Assembly (NCBI GenBank): GCA_003024785.1 | Contig: PUQB01000288.1 | Coordinates: 186,001-250,000 of the forward strand | Length of the DNA: 64,000 nucleotides | Origin: Selaginella tamariscina | Lineage: Eukaryota; Streptophyta; Lycopodiopsida; Selaginellales; Selaginellaceae | Direction: 5' to 3' | In this document: positions 22,030 through 32,519 of the stretch, one piece after another | Layout: each line of letters begins with the position of its first letter | How positions within the stretch are numbered: the first letter of the stretch is position 1 | Position numbers and translations under genes: made by a program | The notes under the pieces: generated by a model | The model's database searches: none | What the model saw: only the letters and a program-made list of their open reading frames with translations | Told to the model about the DNA's origin: nothing

Positions 22030-22492
22030 ATGGGGTGTATCTGCGCAAAGTCAACTCGAGATCGCAGGGAAGTCCCAAGGACAAATCCTACTCGCGGCCA
22101 CAGCTGCGCATTTATCTACGAGGATCGAGTTGGATCCAAAGCCACGCCGGGCGAGGCTCCATGCACAGGATCCAAATCCTCGTCAAAGCGTCATCCCCAA
22201 GGTCGCGGATGGCTGTGGCTGGCGAGGCGATCGAAGGCTGGATGCTGATTCTTTCGAAAAGCTTGACAAGGTTAAGGGCAGCAAAGATTTGCAGATTGGA
22301 CAAGGAACTTACAGTAACGTATACAAGGCTCGTGATCTCGACTCTGGAAAGGTCGTGGCACTTGCCATGTATCACTCGCTTCGTCCCGGCTCGCTACTAC
22401 TCCAAGAGCATCAGAGAAATCTCAAGGAGGCCGTGCGGCGGCACGACATGAGCCAAGCATCGACCGAGAAGAGCAACCTCGAAGGGAGTTGA
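22030..22492 (+). pseudogene. protein kinase 5' fragment, copy B
   Basis: Same fragment as 13442-13912. It has the start MGCICAK, then a GEAIEGW piece, then DADSFEKLDK and IGQGTYSNVYKARDLDSG, matching the order in CDKC-related/IBS1-type plant kinases. The intron between LDK and IGQG, 46 bp in copy A, is reduced to about 24 bp here (GTTAAGG...TTGCAG), probably too short to splice. The pieces lie in different frames and the catalytic core is missing. It ends with GAAGGGAGTTGA, the empty site of the Copia insertion. Confidence 0.7.
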
Positions 22493-22586
22493 TTCCAGGT
22501 ACTTGTCTTTCCTGGGAGTTGGAACTAATACCACCAAAACCGCAGCAGGAGGTCGGCCACCACCAATGTTGTATTCTGTGTAAGAG

Positions 22587-23948
22587 TCACGAGGCGGGCG
22601 TCTTGCGCTTCGTGCCGCTGCTAGCAAAGCTTGAGCTGTAATGTTTTTCCCTCACGTCAGAAGATGGAAAAGAGGAAAGTAGACAAAAGTCTTGACTTAC
22701 CCGCAAGTTGAGCACTCCTTATGCTGCTTGCAGAAGATTGATAAACAAACCGAGCATACATAGCCCATGTCAATTGTGCGTTTGTGGCAGAAACAGCTGC
22801 AAAGAATGTCTGTTATAATTTGATTGAAGCTTTTTTTCTCTTCTCCTTACGAGGCCCGAAAATCCACTCCTGCCGAGCGGGGAAGCTGGATGAATTGCCT
22901 AGAGTGTAAATCCACTGTGAAAATTGTCTGCCGGGAAAATCTCTTAAGAATGAAAAAGAAGTTCCAAGTTTTCTTACCATCAAGTACTCTAACAGCGAAT
23001 CCGCTTGTTGCGGCATTAAGTAAGTTCCACCGGTAATGTCCGCGGCCTGGAATGTTAAAGGAAACAAAAGAGGCACCTAAAACGCAGTAAGAGATGGTTA
23101 ATATACGCTTCTTGATAAAGTTCGTGAAACTTGATAACCATGGAACGCTGTGCTGAGAAGATCGCATTCATGATAGCAATGTACCTTCAAAACCCACCAT
23201 CGTATGAAACCACGTATTACTCGGAAAAAAAAAACAAAAAAACAAAATATCCTACTGGCTTGCAAGCAAAGCATCTGTAGTAAGCAAATGTAAGACAAGC
23301 GGGTCGAACCACGCTACTCACCCTGGGCTTGGAAGGACCTATCTTTTCTTTGAGTGCCCTTTGGATATCTGCGAAGGGAAAAAGGAAAAACTAAAAGGAT
23401 AGAAATGAGATACTCACAACAAAGAGCCATTGACAAGGACGCCGAGAGTAGCGAAGGCTGGAATTTCGGAGGCTGAGTAGCATCCCTGGAAACGAAATCA
23501 TTTAATTTCTGTACAATCTTCTCCGAGGCCGTCTGGTGATTTGCACCAGCTCTTTCTTCATCTGAGTCCAAAGAATCATATAAGAATTCGCTGCAATTTA
23601 CAGGCAGGGAAAATTCTTAGCAACGGCAAAAAGAAGTTCTTGTCACTCACCAGGAATTGCATCCACTCGCAATAATCACCAGATGGTTCATGTGATTCAT
23701 GAGCGCCAGAGAATTGAGGAATGACAAAACCTGTGAGAAAAAAAGAGATCAAACTGGCCCCTTTCAAGGAAATGCAAAATATTCTCACCTGTTGGAGCCC
23801 TGAAGAGGACCTCACCACTGCATTCCAGAAATGCAGGCTCGTATCCAGCAACACCACACCAGGCTGCTATCGTCTACAAGAGAGAAGCGTCAGTGATTGA
23901 TCGATCGATCGGCGCGATCGCCAAACCTGGAGGCGGGGCGCCAGCCAT
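22587..23948 (-). CDS. TFB4: TFB4/p34, core TFIIH subunit, copy B
   Basis: TFB4 (GTF2H3 in animals) is a structural subunit of the TFIIH core used in transcription initiation and nucleotide excision repair. The minus strand reads, in exon order: MAGAPPP start; VLLDTSLHFW; LSFLNSLALMNHMNHLV; KIVQKLNDFVSRD; SLSMALC; YIQRALKEK; AIMNAIFSAQRSM; AADITGGTYLMPQQ; IFTVDLHSRQFIQLPRSAG; then a zinc exon (22701-22796) with CFCHK, CSVC and CSTC cysteine pairs; and the end SFASSGTKRKTPAS. Introns are about 50-60 bp. Two joins do not read cleanly: exon 1 to exon 2 near 23870, and the region before AADITGG near 23045-23095. The gene may be slightly damaged, or my exon borders are off. It is convergent with the kinase fragment. 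Confidence 0.8.
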
Positions 23949-24127
23949 AATCTCCTGACCTTCTTCCCTAGAACCCTAAATATTTTAGAACAACGAGTAT
24001 ATTCGCATAGTATTTAACAACAAGCATATTCCCCTTATTTGAAAAGGATGACCCAGCCAGAAGTTGAGCGATCAAACCATGGGAGGAAAAAAAAGAAGAA
24101 ACAAACGTTACCTCGCTTAGATTTTCT
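23949..24127. other. intergenic end of duplicated block
   Basis: Holds the 5' flank of TFB4 copy B and the right end of the duplicated block. Similarity to 19291-19349 fades by about 24040. The 3' end of the next minus-strand gene follows. No gene is seen. Confidence 0.5.
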
Positions 24128-26098
24128 CTACTTTTCTTCTCGATGGCCAGCGTCCCAGCTCTCGGTGCTTAGGAAGAAGCTCTTCTTTCCTCCTTGTTGG
24201 CTCGCGCGCTTTACGCAACCCGAGTCTCTGGGACTATACTCCACCTCCCGGTTGATCACCAGACCCGGCAGCTTCTTGAGCTCGCTCTCCAATCCATCTC
24301 TTCTCATCGGTGGCGTTTTCATCGCCTCCCTGCTCGCTGGATTCCTCGGCCGGAGACGACTCAATCCGGATCTTGCCGCTGCTCCAATGCCAGACTTTCG
24401 AGCTGGAGGATTTGCTGCGTCGACCACTGCCTGCTCCTGCTGCTGCTGCTGATCGAGTGACACTCTTTTCCTGTGGCTCGAAGCTGCTGGTGCCGCTCCT
24501 CCCGTGTCTGGCGATGCTTGAGACGGGATGTCCAGAGATCGCTTCCTCGTAGGCTGGTGTTCAGCAGGAGACTCGTTGTACCGGCTTGCGACGTTCCTCA
24601 CCTTTCGTGTCACGGACGGAGAAACTTTGGACGCCTTGTTGCTCTCCTTGAGATCGACTAGAAGCTGTGCTTCCGGAGTCCCCTTTGCCTTCTTGTGGCT
24701 CTCGTCAACCTGGGGCCTCTTCTCCACGGTAGCTCCAGATCTAAGCGACTTGGTCCAGTCGAACTTCTTGGATGCCTCCGAAACGTTGCTGGTGGCGGGG
24801 CTTAAGCTGAGGTTTCGGATCTGCTCAATGAAGTTGCCATCGAGGCTGCAACGGTAGCTACTCTTCAGGGAGCTCGCTGGCCGAGCTAGACACTTCAGAC
24901 CTGCGCCTGCCTGGAGTTTCTCAATGGCTTTGCTTCGAAGAACTCCTGGAGCCGACTTGAGAGAACTTTCTTTTTGCTCAGCGTCCGGAACAGGAACTCT
25001 TGGAGCCGACTTGAGAGAAGCTTCTTTTTGCTCAGCGTCCGGAACAGAAACTCTTGGAGCCGACTTGAGAGAAGTTTCCTTTTGCTCAGCGTCCGGAACA
25101 GGAGCACGGCCGTGATGAGGAGTCGTAGCCTTCGAAAAAGAAGTCACAGCAACCGTCGAAGTACCTTTGGAGAAAGGAGTCACGGCATTCGTCGGAGTAG
25201 CTTGAAATGAAATCGTAGTAGCCTCGTTTCTTCTAAAGGACGCCCGCTTCTCCGACGTCTTTGGTTCAAGGTCAGGACTTTTTGTTGGCCACTGCAGAAA
25301 CTTGGCCGACACCATCCTTCCTTTCCCCCGGCTCTTACTCTTGTCTCCATCGTTCGTCTGTTCCTGTAGTCCGGACGAAAGCGGAGTCGGGGGACAGCTG
25401 AGTGCACGCTTTGCTCGTTCCTGCGTCTTGTGTTTCGCCTCCCGTTTTGCACGAAGCTCCGCCAACCTCTTAGTCAGAAGTGCGATCTCGTTCTCTATCT
25501 CTTTCTCCAGGTGGTCTACTTCGTCCTCTTCGACGATCGCTGTCATTTCATTTTTCTCTGGCACCTTGACTTCGTGTACTTCGTTTGGCCTCAACAGCCA
25601 AGGAAAGTTTCACTGCTGAAGATCCATCGCTACCTTTGGTATCCTTCAGACCATCTTCAGCTGTCATCAGTTCCATACCAGCCACCGTATCATCGTTGCA
25701 TGCGAGGACGCTTTTCTCCACTGACATCGTCGCCGTCGGCGTCTGAGTTTGCTGCTCTGAGCAGAAAGCCCAGATGACAGTCCTCTCCTTGGGCGATTCG
25801 GGGCTGTGCATGCAGGAAGATGACGAGAGCTCGACTCGTCAGAAAAGTTCAAACAAAAGTTGGAGTTACCTTCTCCATCCTCACTCAAACTCACAGGCTT
25901 CGTGCTTTCCACGACTGCAAAAAAACTTCCCTTCGAACAAAGTTCTCAAAAGAAGGAAACAAGGTACTTACATGCCACAGCCTCCACTTCAACATTTTTG
26001 GCCTTGTCCACGAGCAAATCCTCGTCTTTCTTGGCGATTCCCCCTTCCAGAGACGATCTAGATGCATTCTCGTTGATCGGGAGCAACGCCGTCGCCAT
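24128..26098 (-). CDS. plant coiled-coil protein of unknown function
   Basis: The main exon (24128 to about 25580) and 5' exons (25870-25914 and 25972-26098, with a further one near 25650-25810) give a protein starting MATALLPINENASR. A heptad-like coiled coil (HLEKEIENEIALLTKRLAEL) lies at the start of the main exon. It is followed by a basic, serine- and proline-rich, largely disordered region. About 21 residues are repeated three times in tandem (the VPDAEQKE...SLKSAP unit, near 24930-25110). A 54-bp GTAGCG...CGAAG intron fits the join into the main exon; the joins further upstream are less certain. I do not recognise the family. The coiled coil followed by GRMVSAKF resembles a plant-specific protein group without known function. 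Confidence 0.6.
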
Positions 26099-26940
26099 GG
26101 AGCTCCCGTCTTTCTTCGCGCGGCCTCTCCTACGCCCAGATTTCTTGCCCTTCCTACTCTGCTGCTGCTCCTTACTCGATCCAGTGCCCTCTTTCTCCCT
26201 GGCGCTGCCATAATCCGCTCCTTTCGCCCGCTTCACGGCCTCTGCCTCCTCCTCCTCGCATTCTCGTCGCAGCGCGACCTCCGGATCCCTCCTCTTGCCA
26301 TGCCGCGCAACCCTAGCATCCAGAATTGGAGACGATCCAGTAAAGAACAAGCGCGAAGAGAAAGATCGCGTACCTAGAGCAGGGCGGGCGAGAAGATCGT
26401 CGGACCCTATTCCACCGTGATCGCGCACAGGCACATTTGCGTCTGACCAAGCCGCCCAAAAGAAAAATTTGAGAGTGATATAGCCGTTGAGCTTTTCTTC
26501 TTTAGCACGATCCCGCCATTTTATCTTACAATTTTTCACGCTTCTTAAAATCCAGGTGATCTTCCATCATTAGACTTCCCAAGGCCAATGATCCAAACCT
26601 CGAGCTCCATCGTAGTATCACCTAGTGACAAGCTCATACTTTTTCCAATCCTCTGAGACTCAAGCAATCTCTTAAAAACGAGATAGTTCTTGGGCCTGGG
26701 TTGGCTCCATATAATATTAATCGCGGTCTAAGATTTTGTTCCTGTTACATAAGGTTCGTTTGGCCAAAATTTCATCAATATCCAGTCTAACTCTTCGTGA
26801 AAAGGTTGTAAACCTGACGATAATATAAACCTCCGCAACCTTTTACAATCAAATACAAACATGATACTGCTGCGAAACAAATATCATAAGAACTTGCCAT
26901 CATCAATCTGTCAAGAACTTCCTTACATCCGTCTCCGCTG
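26099..26940. other. intergenic region
   Basis: Contains the 5' flank of the coiled-coil gene, GC-rich up to about 26450, and then AT-richer sequence up to the 3' end of the SET gene. Long open frames over 25.8-26.5 kb on both strands are not supported by any family. No other feature is seen. Confidence 0.4.
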
Positions 26941-28270
26941 TTAATAAAGTCGCTTCCTACACGAGAGTGCTCCACAGTAGCACGGCAATTTTTTTACTAG
27001 ACCATCAGAATCGACCACACTGTTGAGTGCATAGCCATAGTCGTAGCTTAGCTCCTGCCATTTTCACAACAAAGATTATCTGGATGTCTATTAGATTTGC
27101 AAAAAGTTTTACCTGAAGTGGTGCTATGTTGTCAGCTGCAAACAGTACAATCCGAGGGATTCGCATGTCGTGATGAGTCGATAAAACGCACTGAATGAAG
27201 AGGTTTGGCTCGCAGCTGTGATTGATAAAACGCGCTACTGCTCCACACTCGCCTCCGTCCAGGCAAAACTCCGCTTGTCCATGGTGTTCCGCATCCTCAG
27301 CGTCCTTGGACTCGCAGCTAACTTTCCCATTTCCCCACCGTCTCTGGAGAAGAAGTTTTAGAAATTCTCGAATCCAAATGTAAATGGTATACCTGTCTAC
27401 CGTCAACTCCTCGCATGGTTTGAATGCAATCCAGATCAAACAAATAGACGTCGCTCTTTACGTCGAGACTGTCAGACTTTATAACTTTGCCAAAGTATTC
27501 ACAGACGGGCGCTCCAGCAGGGATGGAATCCCATGATCTAACAGCCCATCCTTTGTGCTGGGTTTTGTACACCTGAAATTGTAGCAACAACATATCAAAA
27601 TCGCCGCCAACACTTGACAATGCTCACCTCAAGGCGGTAACGTAGGCCACGCTGCGTCACTCGGTTTATACATGCCGGACCGCACCCGTAGTTTGGGCCA
27701 CACTCATACACGGCGTCAAGAGGCACAGCCAGTCTAAAAAACACAAAAGAAAATCAGTCTTGCACGAAAAATCGAGTCGAGAACCTGCCACCATGGCTGT
27801 CAACGTATGGAAACGTGTGTCCATTTCGTTTTGCACAGCTGCATGTTTTAGGATCGACGCAGAGCCCTTGCAACTGCATCCCAGCGCTGGAGGCGGAAGT
27901 ACAATCCCGTCATCAATTTCGATTTTGTTGATGTATCTGTAGCCTACGAAAGTCATTTGTCACAAAGAATGCATGAAACTTGTGAAATACCATCGGGTGC
28001 ACAAGGCGGATTGTCCACGAGATTCGATACGGGAACTGGCAAAACTTCCAGTCCATTGGAAATATCTTTGCAAACCAGTCTGCAAAAGAGAGGATCAAAC
28101 TTTAGTTTTCCAAACCAAGTTCACTGCGTACTCACCCGCGCTCAGATGGCGCCACAGGAAGCTTTCCTCTACAGAAGCGGACTTGCTCAGTCGTAAGCGC
28201 TGGCTGGCAGCCTGATCTATATTTTTTTCAAGTACCTGTGATCCGAAACGCTCAGATGAAAACGCAAGCT
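26941..28270 (-). pseudogene. SUVH4/KRYPTONITE-like H3K9 methyltransferase, 5'-truncated
   Basis: Exons on the minus strand: 28136-28211 (PALTTEQVRFCRGKLPV), 27991-28079 (VCKDISNGLEVLPVPVSNLV), 27785-27943 (pre-SET, GCSCKG and a CSCAKRNG stretch), 27628-27733 (YECGPNYGCGPACINR), 27393-27572 (GWAVRSWDSIPAGAPVCEY), 27113-27343 (NHSCEPNLFIQ) and 26941-27054 (SYDYGYAL, post-SET CYCGALSCRKRLY). Pre-SET cysteines, the SET core NHSC and YDYGY, and the post-SET cysteines are all present, which makes this the SUVH family that methylates H3K9. The SRA (methyl-DNA reading) domain and N-terminus are missing: upstream of about 28270 the sequence becomes repetitive. The 159-bp pre-SET exon does not keep frame; one base seems lost near 27865. 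Probably a dead or partial gene. Confidence 0.8.
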
Positions 28271-28289
28271 ACAAAAAAAGAAACTGAAC

Positions 28290-31200
28290 GTGTAATGGCA
28301 GGAAGTTAAGAAATCTTTTGCTAATCTAAGTTTTTCAATAGATAATTAAAATGTCTTGTCAATCTTTATCTCTAGTTCCAAGTGTAGATTATAAAGCGGG
28401 ACACAATGGTGCCACTGTTTCTACCCAAATCATAGCATAGAAGTGCTGCAAATGTCTTTTTTGTTTTCTCACCACCACTTGTCATAGAGGATGTATGGGA
28501 GTCAAATCTCTTCAATACTTATAAGTAGAACAAGAATTACACAAACGTTTGATGCTAAGGCCACTCACATTGTTTGTCTCTTTGAAAGAATTTAAGACCT
28601 CGGCATCAAAGAGATCTCATAGGCAACTATAGTGATGGTAAAAATGGTGGCACCGTTGTATCCTATCCTATTGTGTCATGAGCTAGATTGCATCTTGGAT
28701 AGTGAGTCTTTTTCATTGGTGATTCTGACTTTGGGCATTTGGAGCTCAACATGGAGCACCTAACAATCCACTTTCTTTAGCACACCATGAATTTGCCGAT
28801 GTTTTCAGGGTTTGATCACAATAATAATTTCACTCAATATTGTGCCTTTAATCATATCTTGACAGACACAGCATAGTGTTTGAAGTTTATGAGGTCGCTG
28901 GCGGGGAAAGTACAAGCATCGATGAGAGCTTTGACAGAGGATGGGTGTGAGGACTTCCAATGCTGTTTGCCTCATTTTGTAAGGTATTTGATATCTTCAC
29001 TATATCTCCAAACTGGGGATCCCAAGTGCATTATGGACAGATGAGTCTAGATGGGAGAAATCCTGTGTAGAGTCAGTACAAAAGAAATTAATGGTGTTGC
29101 ATTCCACCACTTTAGCTGTGCAGGAGAAGGAATCTATGACAAAGAAGCGTATGTATGGATGAAACTGGATCATTGATTGATCTTGTCAGTAGTGCCAAAG
29201 CAGATGTACAGAGTGACATATTTACATATATCAGCTGCTGGAATGACAAAGTGCTAAACACGCACCGGCACTTACTTAAGAAATTAGGGCAGTTAGGTGG
29301 AATGCAGCAAAAGGCAAATAGTGAGATTACAATCAAAAGGCAAACTTGTAAACATGAGTTAATTATTGTTAGCAGAGGATAAACCTACAACCAAAAATAG
29401 ATTGGAATCGGCCGTACAAAAGTGGTCACAATCTTGTAGCACTTAAAGAAGATGATGCCAATAGTGTTATATCCACTTGACACATCTTTTCTTATTGCTT
29501 TGGAATCCAGGCTCATTTAGCTTCTTGAGGTTGCCATCAGTGGCTGGTTTATGAAGCAAAGGAATTTGTGGCCAACATTATTTTTGATAGAGCTGGTCTT
29601 AACTAGCATTGAATCAGAGTTCATAACAGTGAGATTGTGAGTACTGTTACTCTTGATAGCCTTTGCTTAGATATAGCAGAACATTTTCCAGCTGGCATAT
29701 GACACCACCATTTTTGGCTTCACCAGCAACACTTAGGACACCTCACTTCAGTGCCAACGCCAAAAAGGAGAACATTGCGATGATGCCTTCTCTCATGGCA
29801 GTCCTTCAGCAATGGAGAATCGAGTTGAACCTTATAAAGGAGGATGCTACGTATCACAACAAGCCCTACAGATTTGTTGTTGGATTCGGAGTAACTGATT
29901 GTACAACAATTAGGTCGGAGCTTTTTATGCTCACAACTCCAAGAGTTAATCTGGTCATGAGCCTAATCCTTCGACAGATAGGGCACTAGAGGATTTGGTG
30001 GAGAAACTTAGTTGTGCAAGCATGTACAAAGAAGGTATTTATTATTGAATTCATGCTTGCACACTTGACTGATACCTACATTTTCAGGTGTTGAATAGGA
30101 TTTTATATGAACGATAATGATCCCAAGTGCATTGATACGATTGTTCACTTGGTTGTTAATGTATGTTATCCAAACATCACAAGTCAGGCTGCACGAAGCA
30201 TCGTCAACTTGTTCAGGGGTCCTCACAGTGATGCATGGGTTTTTAACTACTACACTAGGGGATCCGTCTTGAAGGAGTGTTACCTTCGGATACATGTGTG
30301 TTTACCATTGAAAAGGATAAGACCATGGTTGAGGACCTGAACAAGTGGATAAAGAGGTTCTCAACTGACTACCCCAAAAACCCATATAGGAGTATTTGGG
30401 AAAGTTCCTTCCCGAGAAGTGTGATAGCTATTAAGAGGAATCTGGTTCAATGTCGAAGTCTAAGGATGATCTTCAATCAAATATTAGACCGGAAGTTATC
30501 TCGAGGAGTAAAAACATTCACATACTTCATTACCCATGGAAACATCAACAGAAGATACGGAAGATCATGAACGATCTTCTAAGCGGCTAAAACCTTCTTC
30601 GCCTCACTCAGAAGGTAATAGCAAAGAAGAATTGTTAATGAGTTCTTAGAGTGATGAATAGTTATAAATGAGTGTAACATAAGGAACTTTTGTATATTTC
30701 GTTTATATTTGTACATAAATAAATTCTCAAGGATTAAAGAAGCTTTTAGTTCAAACATGGGTCACATTAACAAGGTAAATAATATACCTTGATAATTATA
30801 AGGCTAGCTAATATCATTTTGCAGATGTAATGAAATAGTTAAGAACATGGATTTTCAGCATTGGTATGAGGTAAGAGAGGGGTTTAGCAAAAATTTATTG
30901 TGCCACATGTCAGAATGACAGAGTTCATGTAAGAAATGGATAATAATGCAGCTCAAGGAATCCTTACCATAGGGACCACTTCAGTTTTTTTATCATCATT
31001 TCTATTGCCTTTAGTTCCTAAATCACTTTCTTTAACGCCTGTAATATCTGAATCTTGTAAGGATGATGTACAATTAAATTACTTTTATGAGCAATATCCA
31101 CCATATCAAACATTTCTTGATGCTTTTCTATCTCGTGATTTTAAATTTTATAAAATGAAGGAAAGCAACCAGGTACTTTACAATATTATTATTAAAGAAT

Positions 31201-31640
31201 GTCATTTTTTAGATAAGCTTTTATGCAAACCTGGTCTTATCATAGCTTTTAATATTAACAAGGATGGCAACTCCTAACCGCATTCGTGAGAGTGTTAGGT
31301 GGTGGCAATAACATAAAGATATTGACCAAAATTATTTAATTAATCCGGAAAGTGATGACTTAGATAAAATAAGGAGATTCTCTGTATGGTTAAGAAGTAT
31401 TTATAAATACATTAACATGTTGATAAAGAAATGATGTCATTTGTAATTATATTTGATAGTTTTTTTAATTATTGTAAACTATTTTACAATGAAAAATAAT
31501 ATGAATATTCTAAGATATTTTAGAAATATTCCTTACTAAGTAAGGTTATTAAAGGATTAATTTGTTATTTAATTAATATTCAAGGCTTAATTATATTAAT
31601 TTAATAATTAATTAATAATTAAAACATAAGTATTAATTAG
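28290..31640. other. gene-poor region with decayed reading frames
   Basis: Open stretches near 29155-29380, 29663-29989, 30107-30570 and 30936-31277 (+) show no motif I recognise and are separated by stops. Codon-like composition around 29.6-30.6 kb suggests an old transposon or gene remnant. The rest is AT-rich. No RNA gene was seen. Confidence 0.4.
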
Positions 31641-31795
31641 TAATTTATTTGATATTCCCATTTTCATGTATCATGCCCATTTTTAGTTACAACGTGCATA
31701 GAATGCTTAACCTTGATCGTGTGCACCCTTATATATTACAAAAGAAACCAAATTTGGACTTGAACTATCTTTGTCTTGGAACCTTGATTGGGACT

Positions 31796-31893
31796 TTGGC
31801 TAACTTTAGTGACCCTTATCCATATTCGTATTGGTACTATAGACTTGGCTAACTTTGGTGACCCTTATCTATATCCGTATTCATGTGATGTAG
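31796..31893. repeat. tandem duplication, about 49 bp x2
   Basis: Two adjacent, slightly diverged copies of a unit starting TTGGCTAACTTTaGTGACCC and containing a CCATATTCGTATT-like stretch. Confidence 0.8.
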
Positions 31894-32159
31894 TTAGATC
31901 ATCACACCATCTCCCTCATTCGAGAGCCAAGCTTGTTCAGATATTTGTGATGAAACTTGTTGACGGCGTTGTGAGCATGTTACATATTTGTTGTGGAGTT
32001 TTGATATGCCAAGAGTTTGGTAACTCTATCTACTAAAGATCAACTTGACCTCTCCAATTTGTCCAGGCTATGCTTCATCAATATCTTCTAAAGGCATATG
32101 AACATCAAAAAGACATTTGTCAATCGGTATGGTAAGGGCAATTCAATTTATTAGGTTGG

Positions 32160-32515
32160 TGAATATGTTTGGCTTCTTCAATGCAACATCAAAACCATTG
32201 GCCTTGTGAGAAGTTTGATTATCAATGCCTTAGCCCATTTTCAATGGCATCCTGTATCAATGATGTGGCTTATTGGTTGGAGCTTCCTTCCTCAATGTGC
32301 ATCCATCATATTTTCCATGTTTCTCTTCTTAAACTATACCATCCGAACACGCTTGCTGATTGAAATATGAAATCAACGAAATCTTGAACTCCAAGTTCCT
32401 TTGTCATCGACTTTATTACTTTGTTGACTGGGTTGGCTACCCTCCAAGTGAATGTTCTTGGGAACCTGTTGAGGATGTTGACAATAGGTTGGTGAACATG
32501 TTTGGGTGACATACC
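32160..32515 (+). mobile_element. Gypsy fragment: integrase C-terminus and chromodomain
   Basis: Reads YWLELPSSMCIHHIFHVSLL, the conserved segment before the chromodomain in chromovirus-type Gypsy integrases, then a chromodomain with YFVDWVGYPPSECSWEPVED. No LTR was recognised beside it. It is a heavily eroded fossil with several breaks, and it faces the next fragment. Confidence 0.8.
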
Positions 32516-32519
32516 AGTT

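Noticed and set aside
22030-22492. A functional membrane-anchored CDK-like kinase gene
   Set aside because: Only the N-terminus and glycine-rich loop are present, in different frames, with no catalytic core.
25302-26377. Plus-strand open frames opposite the coiled-coil gene
   Set aside because: They are GC-driven shadows; the minus strand has the coiled coil, repeats and splice sites.
30107-30570. hAT transposase
   Set aside because: The surrounding layout suggested it, but no hAT dimerisation or catalytic motif could be found.
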